Origin: Syntrophaceae bacterium PtaB.Bin038 | GTDB taxonomy: Bacteria > Desulfobacterota > Syntrophia > Syntrophales > UBA2192 | Assembly (NCBI GenBank): GCA_002067855.1 | Contig: MVQS01000203.1 | Location: 1 to 6,323 of the forward strand | Length of the DNA: 6,323 nucleotides | Direction of reading: 5' to 3' | In this document: positions 6,056 through 6,323 of the stretch, one piece after another | How the letters are laid out: each line of letters starts with the position of its first letter | How positions within the stretch are numbered: position 1 is the stretch's first letter | Notes under the pieces: generated by a model | Told to the model about the DNA's origin: nothing | What the model saw: only the letters and a program-made list of their open reading frames with translations | Database searches by the model: none | Made by a program: the position numbers and the translations under genes

Positions 6056-6323
6056 TCACGACCGCCGCGGCCCCACCCTCTTCGGGGTCCCCCGGTCGCT
6101 GTCGTGCTCGTCCCGGATGGCCTGGAACTCCCGGTCGGCGATCTCCAGCAGACCGGCCAGGGCGGCGAGACGGCGGCGGAGCGCGGGCGGGAGCGCCCGG
6201 GCGGACTTGTACTGGATGTCGTGCTCGATCTCCGCCCACGCGTGCTGAAGGATGGTCCGCACCTGGATCTCGGCGACCAGACCCTGGAACCACTGCAGGT
6301 CCGGGCGCTCCTGCGGGCCGGGG
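6056..6323 (-). CDS. RelA/SpoT-domain (p)ppGpp synthetase (3' part only)
   Basis: The gene enters from the right edge; the first whole codon is at 6322 and 88 codons remain before a TGA at 6056-6058. The fragment contains EIQVRTILQHAWAEIEHD (18-35) followed by YK, then a basic helical stretch ending in LAGLLEIADREFQAIRDE (about 54-71). This is the C-terminal half of the RelA/SpoT synthetase domain (PF04607), which transfers pyrophosphate from ATP to GDP or GTP to make the (p)ppGpp alarmone. The EIQVRT and EIEH..YK motifs are typical of this fold. The protein ends only about 16 residues after the fold, with no TGS, ACT or zinc-finger region, so it is not a long Rel/SpoT enzyme with its usual regulatory C-terminus. 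It may be a small alarmone synthetase (YjbM/YwaC type). Whether a hydrolase or other N-terminal domain exists cannot be seen. Confidence 0.85.
   Translation of the reverse strand, partial: PGPQERPDLQWFQGLVAEIQVRTILQHAWAEIEHDIQYKSARALPPALRRRLAALAGLLEIADREFQAIRDEHDSDRGTPKRVGPRRS

Noticed and set aside
5967..6293. A 108-codon minus-strand open frame overlapping the RelA/SpoT-domain gene
   Set aside because: It is in a different frame from the EIQVRT and EIEH motifs and its Arg/Pro/Gly-rich product resembles nothing known to me.

Overview
The window looks like a stretch of chromosome from a high-GC Gram-negative bacterium. By eye about two thirds of the bases are G or C, with strong G/C preference at third codon positions. 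The gene set (class I PHA synthase, a Pat-type acyl-CoA synthetase/GNAT protein, HtpX, a RelA/SpoT-domain protein) would suit a deltaproteobacterium-like lineage (Desulfobacterota or similar). That placement is inference from gene types only. No mobile element, CRISPR array, rRNA or tRNA was seen.

Five genes were found, all on the minus strand, so transcription runs from the right end of the window to the left. In that order they are: (1) the 3' end of a RelA/SpoT-type (p)ppGpp synthetase gene, cut by the right edge (6323-6056); (2) an AI-2E-family membrane transporter, probably starting at a TTG with a strong ribosome binding site (5900-4842); (3) a full-length class I poly(3-hydroxyalkanoate) synthase, phaC (4776-3031); (4) a large four-domain protein joining an ADP-forming acyl-CoA synthetase to a C-terminal GNAT acetyltransferase (2967-283); (5) the 5' end of htpX, a membrane zinc metalloprotease, cut by the left edge (237-1).

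Genes 2 to 5 are separated by only 45 to 65 bases, each gap holds a good Shine-Dalgarno sequence, and no intrinsic terminator with a U-tract was seen. They are therefore likely to be transcribed together. The gap between genes 1 and 2 is longer (155 bases if the TTG start is right) and holds a GC-rich hairpin, so it is the likeliest place for a transcription boundary. No convincing promoter could be picked out there.

The theme is carbon and energy storage together with stress: (p)ppGpp synthesis, polymer storage, acyl-CoA formation and/or protein acylation, and membrane protein quality control. The most interesting point is that PHA synthase sits directly before a Pat-like protein that keeps the phospho-accepting histidine of active ADP-forming acyl-CoA synthetases, so it may be both an enzyme and a lysine acetyltransferase. 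No clearly undescribed system is visible. The many other long open frames, on both strands, are explained by the high GC content.
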